Source: Boesenbergia rotunda (lineage: Eukaryota > Streptophyta > Magnoliopsida > Zingiberales > Zingiberaceae). From it: a stretch of 64,000 nucleotides of DNA. Where the stretch lies: contig JAGFNQ010005241.1 in assembly GCA_024364735.1 (NCBI GenBank), forward strand, positions 773,740 to 837,739, in the 5' to 3' direction. The position numbers and the translations under genes were made by a program. Shown here piece by piece: positions 10,573-21,760 of this stretch. Positions within the stretch are counted from its first letter, which is position 1, and each line of letters begins with the position of its first letter. The notes under the pieces were generated by a model that worked only from the letters and a program-made list of their open reading frames with translations, did not search any database and was not told where the DNA came from.

Positions 10573-11310
10573 TTAGTCGGATTCTGTCTAAAAGGTTGAT
10601 GTTGGGCTAATCCATGATATCTAATTTTAATTTCTCTGCTTCTATATTTTTTATTATTTTGTCCCTGTTTTTGTCATGACACATCACAAGAAGACTCCCA
10701 GGTCCGACCTAGGCTCATAATTGAGTCAAACGATCATTACCCATTGACTCGATTACCGAGCCGAAATCGTAATAACTCGATAGGGAGTCCAGCCGATTAC
10801 AATTCTTCCCATAAAAATCCCTGAACAAGCTGTTCAAATCATCGATTCAACATTTTTTTTTATTTTTTTAGATATATTTAAGTTGTATTAATTAATAGTG
10901 TGGTTCAATTAACGTATTATATCATTGTATTTAAACTAATTTTTAATCTATTTACTTGAATTCATTTAGGTGAGATTATTCTATCTATCTATTTAAATTA
11001 TTTTTTTTAACATATTTACCTTGAAGTTTCTTACACGAGATCGACTATTCTAACTTTATATTAAAACTAATTCACAATATATTTATCTTGAATTATTTGA
11101 TATAGAATTATTTTATTTTTTTAACTCTCTCAATTACTCAATAATTTTATTTTATTTATTTAATATTAAATTTATTAAAAAAATAACTTGTTGATAAAAA
11201 ATATTTAACTTAAATACTAATTTTTATGAAAAATTTTAATTTATTTAATAATAAAATTATATATAAAAATATATAATAAAAACTATCATTAAACCTGTAA
11301 AATAATTAAA

Positions 11311-11388
<78 letters not shown>

Positions 11389-11679
11389 GGTCCGGATTGA
11401 TTTCGATCATTGATTTTTTTAAAATATATAATTTTTTATTTTAAAAAAAATAATAGTAATATTCTTAAACTGTCTTGATCCGTCGTGAATCATGCGTACC
11501 CTTGGACGGTTAAAAACAAGAGTCAAAGTTCCAAAAAACATCAAACTGACAATTCCGAAACACGATCGAATCTAAAAACACCTTGCGTCGTCTGATGCAT
11601 GTTAAGTCATATAAGTCTGAACATATATACAATACGTCTGATGCATGTTAAGTCATGTTGCGTCGTCTAATGTGGCGAC
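10342..11679. repeat. AT-rich intergenic stretch with dispersed-repeat pieces and microsatellites
   Basis: No gene is seen. About 10400-10535 resembles 14906-15055 (both contain a TTCTAGATTTATC/TTCCAGATTTATC core and a GATGAAAAACTT-like continuation). About 10585-10690 resembles 14030-14130 (a TTCTATATT and ATTATTTTGTCCCTG core). Between them is an (ATT)n run at 10535-10573. A long (AT)n run lies at 11315-11385. Near 11584-11670 the phrase GTCTGATGCATGTTAAGTCA occurs twice. Confidence 0.55.
11315..11385. repeat. (AT)n microsatellite
   Basis: About 71 bases of uninterrupted AT dinucleotides, self-complementary throughout. Length is likely to be unstable and assembly-dependent. Confidence 0.95.
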
Positions 11680-12129
11680 TAGGGGTGAGCAAAAATTCGA
11701 TTAAATCGAATTAACCGAACCGAATTAATCGAATTTTGAAATTCGGTTCGGTTAATTTGGTTTTCGGTTTTTTTTTATAATTCGGTTTGGTTTTTCGGTT
11801 AAATCGGTTCGGTTTCGATTTTGAGTTTTGTAATTCGAATAAACCGAATAAACCGAATAAAAATATTAATTTAATTTTTTTTATTTAAAAATATAATTAA
11901 TTAAATAAAATCTAGTTATTTTAATTAAAAATTCGAATTAAATTTAAAATTTCGGGTAATTCGGTTAATTCGGTCGAAAACCGAATTAACCGAATTTTTT
12001 TCGGTTCGGTTTTCTCGATTTTTATCGAGAAATTCGGTAGGTTCGGTTTTTTTTGAAAAAAATCGGTTTATTCGATTTTCGATTTATTCGGTTCGGTTCG
12101 GTTCGATTTTAACCGAATACTCACCCCTA
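11680..12129. mobile_element. hAT-type MITE (450 bp)
   Basis: Ends are TAGGGGTGAGC and its near complement (CTCACCCCTA). They are flanked by an 8-bp duplication with one mismatch, GTGGCGAC (11672-11679) and GTGACGAC (12130-12137). The interior is one large inverted repeat built from CGGTTCGGTT/AACCGAATT-like motifs, with no ORF. The TAGGGGTG end and the 8-bp target duplication are hAT features. Confidence 0.85.
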
Positions 12130-13318
12130 GTGACGACGAATTTTAGCCGCATCATGTTCTTACACTACACCTGTAACTCAGCCTCTCTATTTTCGCCGCA
12201 TCATTTTCATTGTCATACATCTTGATTATGAATGAGATTTCCCATATTAGAAATTTTAAGGCAAATTAATTGATTTATACAAACATATTAATTATGAATA
12301 AATACATAGGGAGAGATTCTTTCTTAGACGTGGATACGCAGGAGGAGTACAAATTCAAGATCCAAATTTGTACTGATCCAAGTTTATTCGTGTGCGAGTA
12401 TAACTTGCACGGGCCGAATGTCGGATCGGTCAAGATAAAATTTACCTAAGTAAATAAATCAACGTTTTGCCACCTGAATCATTTTTGTTTGTTGCTTAAA
12501 TATGACAAATGTATTAATCGATGATTAATGAAAAAAAGTGTAACCTCTAAACGTTTGATCTAGATGGATTAATGGCTAAAAAATGACATTAATTCGGTCA
12601 TTTAATACTGCATTGATGTAAGCTCCTATATAAAGAGGTTGTAACCAAGAGCAAAAGTAAGCTTGTGATCTAATAGTAAAAAGTAAGCTTGCGATCTAAT
12701 AGTAAAGATTTTCTTCTACCTTCGTTATCCCAAATCTTCCTCCACCATGCGTTCCGCTCGGTGGATTACTCGTGATAGCAATCGGGTACTTTCTCAGTTC
12801 ACCACAAGCAACCAGTGCTTAGTTGTGTGCGTGGTTTTGCTATTGTATCTTGGAAAACGGAATTCCATCATAACCTCAAAGCACAGCCGGAGAAGGACGA
12901 ATCTGTTTTAAGGAAACTGCATTATGTAGGCCTCAGCAACTCTCTCTTCCACTCAAGACGAGAGTTTGTATTTAGACTCTGTACTCAAGAGACTAAAGTC
13001 GGGAGTCTATACTTAGACTCTGCACTCAAGAGTTTCAAGTTGGGAGTCTGCACTCAAGAGTTGGACTCGGAAGCCTCCAAGTTTTGGACTTTGCAATTCA
13101 GGACTCAGCACTTGGGAGTATGCAAGTCTGGAGTCTTCTCTCGAACTTTGCACTTGGACTCTACAACTCAGACTCTGCACTTGGGAGTCTCCAAGTCGGC
13201 AGTCTGCACTCGGGAATCAAACTCAGGAGCCTCTAAGTCGGACGTCTGCACTTAGACTCTACACTTGGGATTATGCACTCTGGCATACACGACAGCTCAA
13301 GTCTTTCTAGCCAACTCA
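12130..13318 (+). other. Unassigned stretch, possibly an old LTR or promoter; degenerate internal repeat
   Basis: A TATA-like CTATATAAAG at about 12621-12630 is followed by a leader-like segment in which AAGTAAGCTTG(T/C)GATCTAATAG occurs twice (12656-12700). From about 12960 to 13270 a degenerate repeat of GGGAGTCTGCACTTGGACTC-like phrases gives a 146-codon open frame (12815-13255). Its composition mirrors the repeat and shows no domain, so I do not call it a gene. An old LTR is my best guess, but I could not find its ends. Confidence 0.35.
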
Positions 13319-13531
13319 GGGGGCACTTGGTATATATTTGATAATGGGAATTGTAATAGATTTGATTGAGGGGTTTATGGGTTTGGTGATAACCTAGTGG
13401 GGTGGGTTATGAAATCAAGGGTATCATATCTTTATTTTGATTCCGATTCCCGTATACCAACCATCATAAATGGGAATGAAATAAATTTCATTCTCATTCC
13501 TACCTTCTAAACCCGCTTACCAAGCGCCCCC
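13319..13531. mobile_element. Tourist-like (PIF/Harbinger) MITE, 213 bp
   Basis: The ends GGGGGCACTTGGTA and TACCAAGCGCCCCC are inverted repeats with one mismatch, flanked by the 3-bp duplication TCA. Harbinger elements usually duplicate TWA, so TCA is a variant. There is no coding capacity. The ends resemble those of the full Harbinger element at 27526-42923 (GGGGGCGTTTGGT). Confidence 0.75.
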
Positions 13532-14515
13532 TCAGTCTTTCGAAGTAGCTTTTTCCCTGGTAGTTTGAAATTATCAATTCAGATCACTTAACAATAGGTT
13601 GAAATTAAATTGAATAATTTCAATTTAACATATTTATCTCCGATAAATTATCTCCAACGGACATCTCGAATACATACTCATCATCCTAAGGATCTCATAT
13701 CCAACTTAGCAACCCAGCTTGTCATCTCGGACTGCCGAATCGCTCTTATAGCTCGGCAACCTGAACACCATGTGTTCTAGACATAGGACAACATCCCGAG
13801 CTCCTTGAGTCAGATTTTATTAGACTACTCCCCTTAATTTGACTTGAATGAAAAACTCGTAACATCTTGGGATAGTAATCCCCCTATACCTCAGCATGTC
13901 CAACTTATGTGGCCCAGCTCCAATGCAGTTGCATGCATGATATATTAAGCATATCAGCACACAAACCACAACCTACAAGATCCAATAACCTATTTGAAGC
14001 AGAATTAATTAGGTTGACAATAGTATAATCATAGGATCTTTGGTATCTAACCTTAACATAAGTTTTTCTTCTTCTATATTGTTATTATTTTATCTCTATT
14101 TTTCCATGGCACTAATGGTGACTTAAACGGAAGGCCCTCACAAAGATGACTCTTAGCGCCCTCTAACGCGTATTGATCTACGTAGATCTGACCATGTCAC
14201 GAGAGAAGGCTTCATCATAAATCTCTAACTAGGTGACAAATTTTCATCGCATCAATTTGTTATTAATATAAAAACAATTTTAGACCCATCTGCTCCTTGA
14301 CAATTTCTTTTTTAAAAAAACGTTTAACACACCTAATTATTCTAAGTTGAGGTTTTTTGGTTCTTTAGCTTGATCTAGGAATTTTAGCAAACCTAATAGA
14401 TAGATCTATAGTGGACAAATTTAACAACGAATAAATATGATTTAGATACAAATTAATTAAGTCTCAAATATCTACGATTTGATCCCTAGTTACAGTAAAT
14501 TTTATAAGGATTTTT
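13532..14515. other. Intergenic stretch with a copy of an unnamed dispersed repeat
   Basis: No gene or element boundary is recognised. About 14030-14290 carries the second dispersed-repeat segment, with the TTCTATATTGTTATTATTTT core, related to 10585-10690. The rest is AT-rich sequence without ORFs. Confidence 0.45.
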
Positions 14516-14524
14516 TTTTTCAAA

Positions 14525-14896
14525 GAGTAATGATAGGGACAGTGAATTTGGGACAGTGAATGACGTGGCAATTATTGTGTACACGTCCGATCGTCGATCG
14601 GACACTACCGGCGGCCGAAGGCCGCCGGCCCGAACCAAACTATATCCTGGGGGGCACGGTGAACCCGTCGGGGATCGCCGCAATTGCGATCTCGCATCAT
14701 TGACCGTCGATTTCGATAGGTTCACCGTTGCCGGCGATCCTGACGAGTTCACCGTCCTCCGAAGGTATAGTTTGATTCATGACGATAATCAGAGGCCATC
14801 GGTGGTGTCCGATCGGCAATCGGACGTGTACACAATAATTGCTTGTCATTCACTGTCCCATTCACTGTCCCAAATTCACTGTCCCAATCATTACTC
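14525..14896. mobile_element. Mutator-type MITE (372 bp) with 9-bp target duplication
   Basis: Inverted ends start GAGTAATGATAGGGACAGTG and, on the other strand, GAGTAATGATTGGGACAGTG. They continue as inverted repeats for about 80 bases through TGTACACGTCCGATCG. Both sides have the exact 9-bp duplication TTTTTCAAA (14516-14524 and 14897-14905), a Mutator-superfamily hallmark. The interior is unusually GC-rich, with ACCGGCGGCCG-type palindromes. Open frames across it on both strands are by-products of the inverted repeat. Confidence 0.85.
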
Positions 14897-14905
14897 TTTT
14901 TCAAA

Positions 14906-16617
14906 TGGGGCGCGCAACCGTAAGATGTTGGACTTCTAGACCGCCCATGGTGAGTGCTTCCAGATTTATCCTAGCGGCCGGTCAAAAACTTCCGTGAGAT
15001 CGAGTCGATCGTCCCAAGTTCGTCATTACCCAACTTGATTAATCATCATTTTAGATACAAATTAAGTACTATAATATTGCTTTGGGATTATTTTTACAGC
15101 AATTTCCCAAAGGGTGCATTTAAAGTTTCCCCAAAAGGCGCTCCTAGGTTCCATTCTTCCCAAAATCTGCATCTCATTCCCATTTTTCCCCTCCATCAAC
15201 ACCTTACTTTAATCGCATTTTTCCAAGGCATTCGAGCCATATTTCAAAAATAAAATAAAAAAAACATTTCTTTGGTTCGAATGGCATAACCTTGACTTTT
15301 CTCTCCCAGTTCTGGTAAAACAAATCTCTTCTCTGTCAGCTCGCCGAAAGCAAATCTCCTCTCTCTCTCTCTCTCTCTCTCTGTGTCGTCGAAAATCTCA
15401 AAAGTTGAAACCCTACACAAAGGTCATCTTGTGCTTCTCTCAACTTGTGACAACTGAGTTAGGGTTTTTGTTGGAACTGACCTACTCATTAGCTTTCCAT
15501 CTCCCATTCAAGTTTAGGATTTAGTTTGGCCTTAACATCCTATGTCCCAATGTCGGTCATCTCCCTCCTCTCCCTCTTATTGTAAACTATACCCTCATTT
15601 CAGAATGATGCAAGAAGGTGTTTCAACCTCAAGATCTTGATCATCTCCAAACGTATGCATTTGATTTCTAATATAGTCTTTATTTGTTGCACATGTTTAG
15701 GGTTTATCTTTCGCATATTAACTTACATTCTTGATCTAGTATTGATTTGCATGTCGTTGTTTCTAACAACCACACTATTTGTTGAATTCTGTAAATACAT
15801 CGATGAGTTTTGATCAAAAGATTTCATTGGATTTTAAAAACCTGGACTATTGTGGTGCTGCATTTCAAAATAACACCACTTTGGTGTTGAATTTCAAAGA
15901 ACAATACTACCCTGAAGAGCAATTCTAAGGTGTTTTGAACAACATGATTCTGGATATTAGAAAGCAACACTACTATGTGTTACTTTTCAAAAATCAACAC
16001 TACTTTAGTGTTGCAATTTAAAAAATAACATCACTTAATTTTAAAAATTGAGAAATTAGATCAACGTGGTTTTGTTAATGAAAAATCAGTACTACTATTA
16101 TGTTGCATAATGAATACCAACACCACCATATTGCTAATGACAAAGAAGTCAGAGGACATAGTGTTTTATCAATGTCAAAATTACTATTTATGTATCTTGA
16201 CTGTGATAAATATATATTTTTTCATGTTAATAATTCATATTTTTTTAAATTGTAGTCATCAATTAAGGTTGGCCAAAAACTCCAATGGATTAGTATTTTA
16301 GATCACTTTAATGATTTTTTTATGCTCCAACAATGAAAGGAAAGCATTGACATGGGTCTATTTTGTTTATATGATAGACACAAAGCAATTATCAAACAGT
16401 CTCCTTTTACTATTATATATATATATGATATTAAATAAATTCATGATAGGTTGGTGAATATATTTCAAAATTGGGATCAACATCACAAATCTTTAGATTT
16501 TCATGTACATCTCAAACCTTTGTAAGTTCAGCACAAAGTAGTAAGTATAGGAAAATAAAAAACTAAGAGCAATCTTATATATTTTTTTCAAGTGTTTTTG
16601 ATTTCAATAGAAGAAAT
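14906..16617 (+). other. Leader-like and AT-rich stretch upstream of the LINE insertion
   Basis: 14906-15055 is the first dispersed-repeat segment. 15300-15470 looks like a plant 5' leader: pyrimidine-rich, a (CT)n run at 15357-15382 and AGGGTTTTT. A possible start ATGATGCAAGAAGG follows near 15606, but no sustained ORF. 15840-16130 holds hairpins such as CAACACTA-ctt-TAGTGTTG (15995-16013) and AACACCA-ctt-TGGTGTT (15872-15888). The sequence was contiguous with 25604 onward before the LINE arrived. It could be a decayed gene or transposon. Confidence 0.35.
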
Positions 16618-17239
16618 GTATCTATATTGCTTTTTTTTTTTAAAAAAGATGTTCATATATATAAGTGCGTTAAGGTTAATCCCTCACTTAGCACAAGGAT
16701 TACAAGACTAGACACACATCATCATACATTTCTGCTCAGCATCTTGCTCACACTACATCAACAACTAGCCCAAAACTGATAGGTGGATATCAAAATCTCA
16801 GCAAACCTTATCAAATCACAGCACACACATCACCATAAACCCCCCAATACACGTGGGTTACATCAAACAAACAAAAAACACTCAAGAACAACCCCACACA
16901 CTTAGGCATACCACCACACACAACAAAACAAGACAATTTTACATCACATCACTTTAACTGGCTAGCCCACATAATCTACCTTGAGGTTAAATCCATAAAT
17001 CTATGCATATGAATTTGTACCTTGCGAAATGCTCCCTCCACATCCCTCAAATCTGCACTTGTTCTGAGCCTCCTATATTTGACAAATTGTACTTGAAATG
17101 CCAAGATATCAGATTTTTAACCATCCTTTGCTTTCCTTTGCACCGTTGCCCCTCCATTGGAATAGCTCTTCTACGGTCCTAAAGGAGACATTGATGCTGA
17201 GCCATTGCTTTATCTTCCCCCAAAGAGTTCAAGAAAAAG

Positions 17240-19643
17240 GATATTTTGAAGAACAAATGGTCTATTGATTCTTCCTCTTGTTGGCAAACTACACATTGCT
17301 TGTCCTCTATATACTCCATTCTATCCACCATACGTAGCTTCCTTTATACAAGAATCCACATAGTGAATCAATGTTTAGGCATGATTTCCGGCCTCTATAT
17401 AGTGATGCAACCCAATGTGGCTTCTCACTCATACCTTTTAGAAACTCATAAGCATTCCTTACTCCTTTTTTTGAAGCAAACCATTCTATCAACCTCATGT
17501 TTGCTTGTCCCACTCCACTTGAGCCCCCCTCGAATTTTGTCCCTGATCTTTATTAGTCTTTTGATCAATGGTGAATCCATCGATTTTGCTTCCCAAGTCC
17601 AAAAAGCATCCCCTTGACATATTGTTCATGTACCCATTTTATTCATAAACACTCCTTTTTTACTTGGATTTCCCATAACATCTTGCTAAGTAATGCTTCA
17701 TTCCATATTAGAAGATCCCGAAGTCCAAACCCTCTATTTTCTTTCGGCATGCTTAGCTTATCCCATGCAATAGTAGGATATTTAGAATCCTACACAAACA
17801 TACGGCAAATGGACTTTATCTTCTCAATCACCCCAAATGGTATAGAAAACATGGATAGCCAATAACACGTCGTACCTTGAAGTATCATCTTGACAAGCTC
17901 TAATCTTCCAGCACGAGACAAGGTTCGCTTAGGCCGTGCATTCATTCTTCTTGTTATAGCTTCAAGGAGTGGACCATAATTTTCAATATGCAATTTCTCT
18001 GCCGCCAATGGAATGCCCAAATACTGAAATGAGAAAGTCCCTTCTTGAAACCCAATCACTTGCAAGAGTCGGCCCTTTGTAGTGTTGTCTACCCCCACCA
18101 TATACACCTGTGACTTCATGGGGTTTGCTTTGAGTCCAGCCTTCTCTCCAAACTGCTCCAAACAGCCCGCTAACAGTCATATAGAAGATTCATCAGCACA
18201 TGCAAACAACATCGAGTTATCCGCATAGATTAGACGTGTAATACCTACTTCTTTGCACCTTAGATGATAATGGAAAGAGGTCTGTCCGGATGCAATCTTA
18301 AGCTTTCTTGATAGCACTTCAATACATAAACCAAAAAGAAGGGAAAAATAGGATCCCCTTGCCGCAACCCCCTTTTTCCACTAAACAAACCATAAACGCC
18401 CTAAGTTAAGGAGATGAAGTATGAAGTTGTAGTAACACATTCTCTAATCCAATTATAATATTGTTAGGAAAAACCAAAACCAACAAAAGCCTCCATTAGA
18501 AAATCTCAATGTACCATATCAAAAGCTTTTTTCTAGTCCACTTTTATCATACATCTTGGAGAAATTCGCTTGCATGCATACCCCCTTAATAATTTTTGTG
18601 CAAGTATGACATTATCTCCAATATTCTTTCCTTGGACAAATGTCGCCTGAGTTGGATCAAGTAAGAACCCCAAGACCTTTGAGAGACGGCTAGCCAATTA
18701 TTTTGCAATAATCTTATAGAAAACATTGCAACATGAGATAGGTCGATAGTCCATAACATTTACCACATGCTCTCCTTTTGGCAAAAGAGAGATCAAAGAG
18801 TGATTCCATTGCCTTAATAATTTCCCAGCTTCAAAAAATTCAGAGTGATTCCATTGCCTTAATAATTTCCCAGCTTCAAAAAACTCTTTAACTACTGCAA
18901 TAAAATCGTTCTCCACTATATACCAAGAAGAAGTGAAAAATTTTGCTCCATACCCATCCGGACCTGGGGCTTTCTCACTCCCAATGTCATATAGCGCAGT
19001 TTTTATCTCCTCCACATTTACTGGGCTGATTAGGCCATCCATTTGGCTTCTACTTAGGTGCCTCCCAAGGAGTGTGCTGCTGTCCATGGGGGAACATTCC
19101 TCCGTTTGACCAAGTATACCATTAAAATAATCAATAAATTCCTCTGCCACTTCACCCAAGCTTGATGTTTGTTCCCCGTTTCTTTTTGTGAGTGTTATGA
19201 TGGCATTTCTCTTATTGTTCCTTTTCACCACATCATGAAAAAACTTGGTACACTTGTTCACATTTTTCAAATAGACATTCTTGGTTCTTTGTTGGTAGAA
19301 TAGTTTTTCCGCTTCCGAGAGGAGGATAGCTCGTTTTCGAATCTCACCATAATTGGGAGGAAATGAACCACCTGAAAGCTCATCTTTTTGTGCCTCTTCC
19401 AAGTCCGCATTTGCTCTCTTTGTCTTTTCCGAGATATGCTCAAATTGATTTGTATTCAACTCTTTCAATCTGCCCTTCAATCGATGTAACTTGCTCTTGA
19501 AGATAAATTGGGCGTTTCCAACTACCAGGGCTGCCCATACCTCCTTAACTATCCTCTTATAATCATTATGTAAAGTCATATATTCAAGAATTTGAAAGCC
19601 CTCTTAGGTGGTCAGTCCTTGGGAAATATATACACAATATCAC
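17240..19643 (-). pseudogene. LINE ORF2, reverse transcriptase and C-terminal part
   Basis: On the minus strand, 19579-18698 carries the region between endonuclease and RT (KSKLHRLKGRLKEL) and the RT start, including KAPGPDGYGAKFF and a YRPISCCNVFYKIIAK block. A local duplication repeats SEFFEAGKLLRQWNH. Around 18190-18250 the catalytic box reads YADN where the family has F/YADD. 18161-17790 continues RT (FQYLGIPLAA, LSRAGRLELVK), and about 17513-17240 holds the trailing zinc-binding part. Stops and frameshifts separate these pieces. The loss of the second catalytic Asp shows it is inactive. The upstream part resumes at 21761. Confidence 0.85.
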
Positions 19644-20689
19644 TGTTGGAACCCGGATGGCTAGAGAGGGGGGGTGAATATAGCCAAACACTTTGACCTT
19701 TGGCACTTATCAAATTTGTGCACTCAACCTTATCAGTAGCACAGCAGAAGAAACAATGGAAACAAAGCAGTGCAGTAAACAAAAACAGAAAACGAAAGCA
19801 AACAAACACAACTAGCAAGATCGCTAACAAGGAGGGTTTACAAGGTTCGGGGATAACTTGCCCCTACTCCTTGGCGTGCCCTTAAGGTGGGCAATCCCTT
19901 GATCGTCGGCAGATCAAGCCCCAGTTATCACCGGATAGGAAGCAACCTCCTTCTCGGTGGAGAGACCTCTCCACAGCGTTTCAATCACAGATATATGTTT
20001 AAGCACAATGAAACAACAAGAAAGATCTTACTTAGCACTTAGCAAAGACAAGAACACAACAAGCTCCCTCTGAGCTCCACCCAGCGACGATCTCACGCAA
20101 GAGCCCTCTCCTCGTGTCTTCTCGCTGTTGGACTCGGAGCTTCTTGTTCCCTCCTTCAAGCGCTCAAGTAATGAATGGTTGCTTCACAGATTGTAGTTCT
20201 TGCACAAGATGATGGAACTTCAGAACACGCAAGCAAGATGTGGAGAACACAAAGGCGCAGCAAGAACTCAGTTCGCAAACTCTAGAACTCTGCTTCAACG
20301 AAGCCTTCTTCCGCCCTTTTGTTTCTCCACTCAGCACCAGGTGACAGCATCTCCTGCAGCCTCCAGCTGCTTCCCTGCCAACGCCAGCTACCACTGAGCC
20401 CTCCCTGGACTTCCTGAGCTCCCCTCAGCCAAGCTCCAGTCAGCAGCTCCAGTCTGCAGCTCCAGCCGTTGCAACCTGAGATGGAAAACGGACAAACCTG
20501 CTCCAAGGAAAGCCTCCATTGACTTCTCCTTGAGTGTTTGAATCCTTCCCTGTCACCTGCAGCTTGATCAGAGTATTAGAACAACATATCACTCTGTAAA
20601 TCAAGAATCAGAAGTTAAGCGCAAAGAATCGGATATGTTCAGACGCGATCAGAGCGTCTGACAGTGCATTTTGAATTAAAGTGATCAGT

Positions 20690-21290
20690 CACCAGACCGA
20701 TCAGAGAGCCTCCTGATCGATCACCAGACCGATCAGGCTGGGTCCAGACCGATCAGGCTCCGTCCTAATCGGTCCCCAACGCTCAATTAGAAATCGCTAT
20801 TTCTTAGGGACTCTCCTGGATCGATCACCAGACCGATCCCAGGTTGTCGATCGATCACCCGACCGATCCACCCCTTTATCGGGCAATTTCTGAGCTTCGC
20901 AGTCCAGACCTCCTGATCGATCACAGGGCCGATCAGGAAACCTCCTGATCGGTCACCAGACCGATCAGGTCGTGACCAGACCGATCAGGCTCCGTCCTGA
21001 TTGATCATAGAGAGGAACCTGCGATGCTGGATCGTTCTCTAGAACGATCTGCACAGTGATCCTGATCGGTCACCAGACCGATCAGGAGCAGTTCAGCAAG
21101 GGAACTCAACCTCACTGTTTGCTCCTTGATCAGTCACCAGACCGATCAGGAGCAAAGCAATGGGTGAAACACATACTCCCTGATCAGTCATCAGACCGAT
21201 CAGTCATCGCTAGATCGGTCACCAAACTGATCCACGAAGGAGCACCGTGCCAACTCCCTGATCGGTCACCAGACCGATCCTGGGGCTCCA
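20690..21290 (-). repeat. Palindrome array, GATCGGTC type (solo LTR)
   Basis: Roughly ten palindromes follow the plan GATCGGTC, 4-base loop ACCA, GACCGATC, many extended outward by CCT/AGG. Outer pairs vary together: TGATC with GATCA in most units, GGATC with GATCC in others. Some units are decayed, for example GATCAGTC. Spacers between them are unrelated to one another. Confidence 0.8.
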
Positions 21291-21294
21291 ACCT

Positions 21295-21640
21295 AGCCCT
21301 CCAAGCTAGGGTTTCATCCACCTTAGCCCTCCAAGCTAAAGATTTTTCACCTAACCCTCCAAGTTTGGAATTTGCACCTAACCCTCCAAGTTAGGACTTT
21401 TCACCTAGCCCTCCAAGCTAGGACTTTTCACCCAACTCTTCCGGATTAGGACTTTCCTAACCTAGCCCTCCAAGCTAGGACCTGACCCTCCAAGCCAGGA
21501 CTTTTTCACCTAACTCTCTAAGATGGGAATTTTCACCTAACCCTCCAAGTTAGGACTTTTCACCTAGCCCTCCAAGCTAGGACTTTTCACCCACCTCTTC
21601 CGAATTAGGACTTTTCACACACCTAGCCCTCCAAGCTAGA
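21295..21640 (-). repeat. Hairpin array, CCTAGC-TTGGAGG-GCTAGG type (solo LTR)
   Basis: In element sense each unit is a 6-base stem with a conserved TTGGAGG loop, spaced by GTGAAAAGT. Stems alternate between CCTAGC/GCTAGG, CCTAAC/GTTAGG and CCTGGC/GTCAGG, with a few mismatched units. The copy in SIRE-C is at 56105-56515. Confidence 0.8.
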
Positions 21641-21760
21641 ATTTTCAATACCATGCCTGATCCCCGACCAGGACTTAATCATAATCATCATAATCAACCT
21701 AAACTAAAATCGATGTCAATACCAAAACAACAATCAGGGTCAGACTGCATCAACAATCAC

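Larger units (their letters stand above)
19644..21755 (-). mobile_element. Solo LTR of the SIRE-C family (2112 bp)
   Basis: It runs TGTTGGAACCC to TGCATCAACA on the plus strand, so the LTR is on the minus strand. It is flanked by the exact 5-bp duplication ATCAC (19639-19643 and 21756-21760). It matches the SIRE-C LTR at 54563-56624 along its length. The two hairpin arrays are at about 20690-21290 and 21295-21640. No internal sequence remains, which indicates LTR-LTR recombination after insertion in the LINE. Confidence 0.9.

Noticed and set aside
12815..13255. 146-codon ORF as a host gene
   Set aside because: Composition mirrors a degenerate short repeat; no domain or gene structure around it.
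14556..14939. Open frames on both strands near 14.5-14.9 kb
   Set aside because: They lie across the Mutator MITE and come from its GC-rich inverted repeat.
21056..21394. 112-codon ORF in the solo LTR
   Set aside because: Encoded by the GATCGGTC palindromes; no domain.
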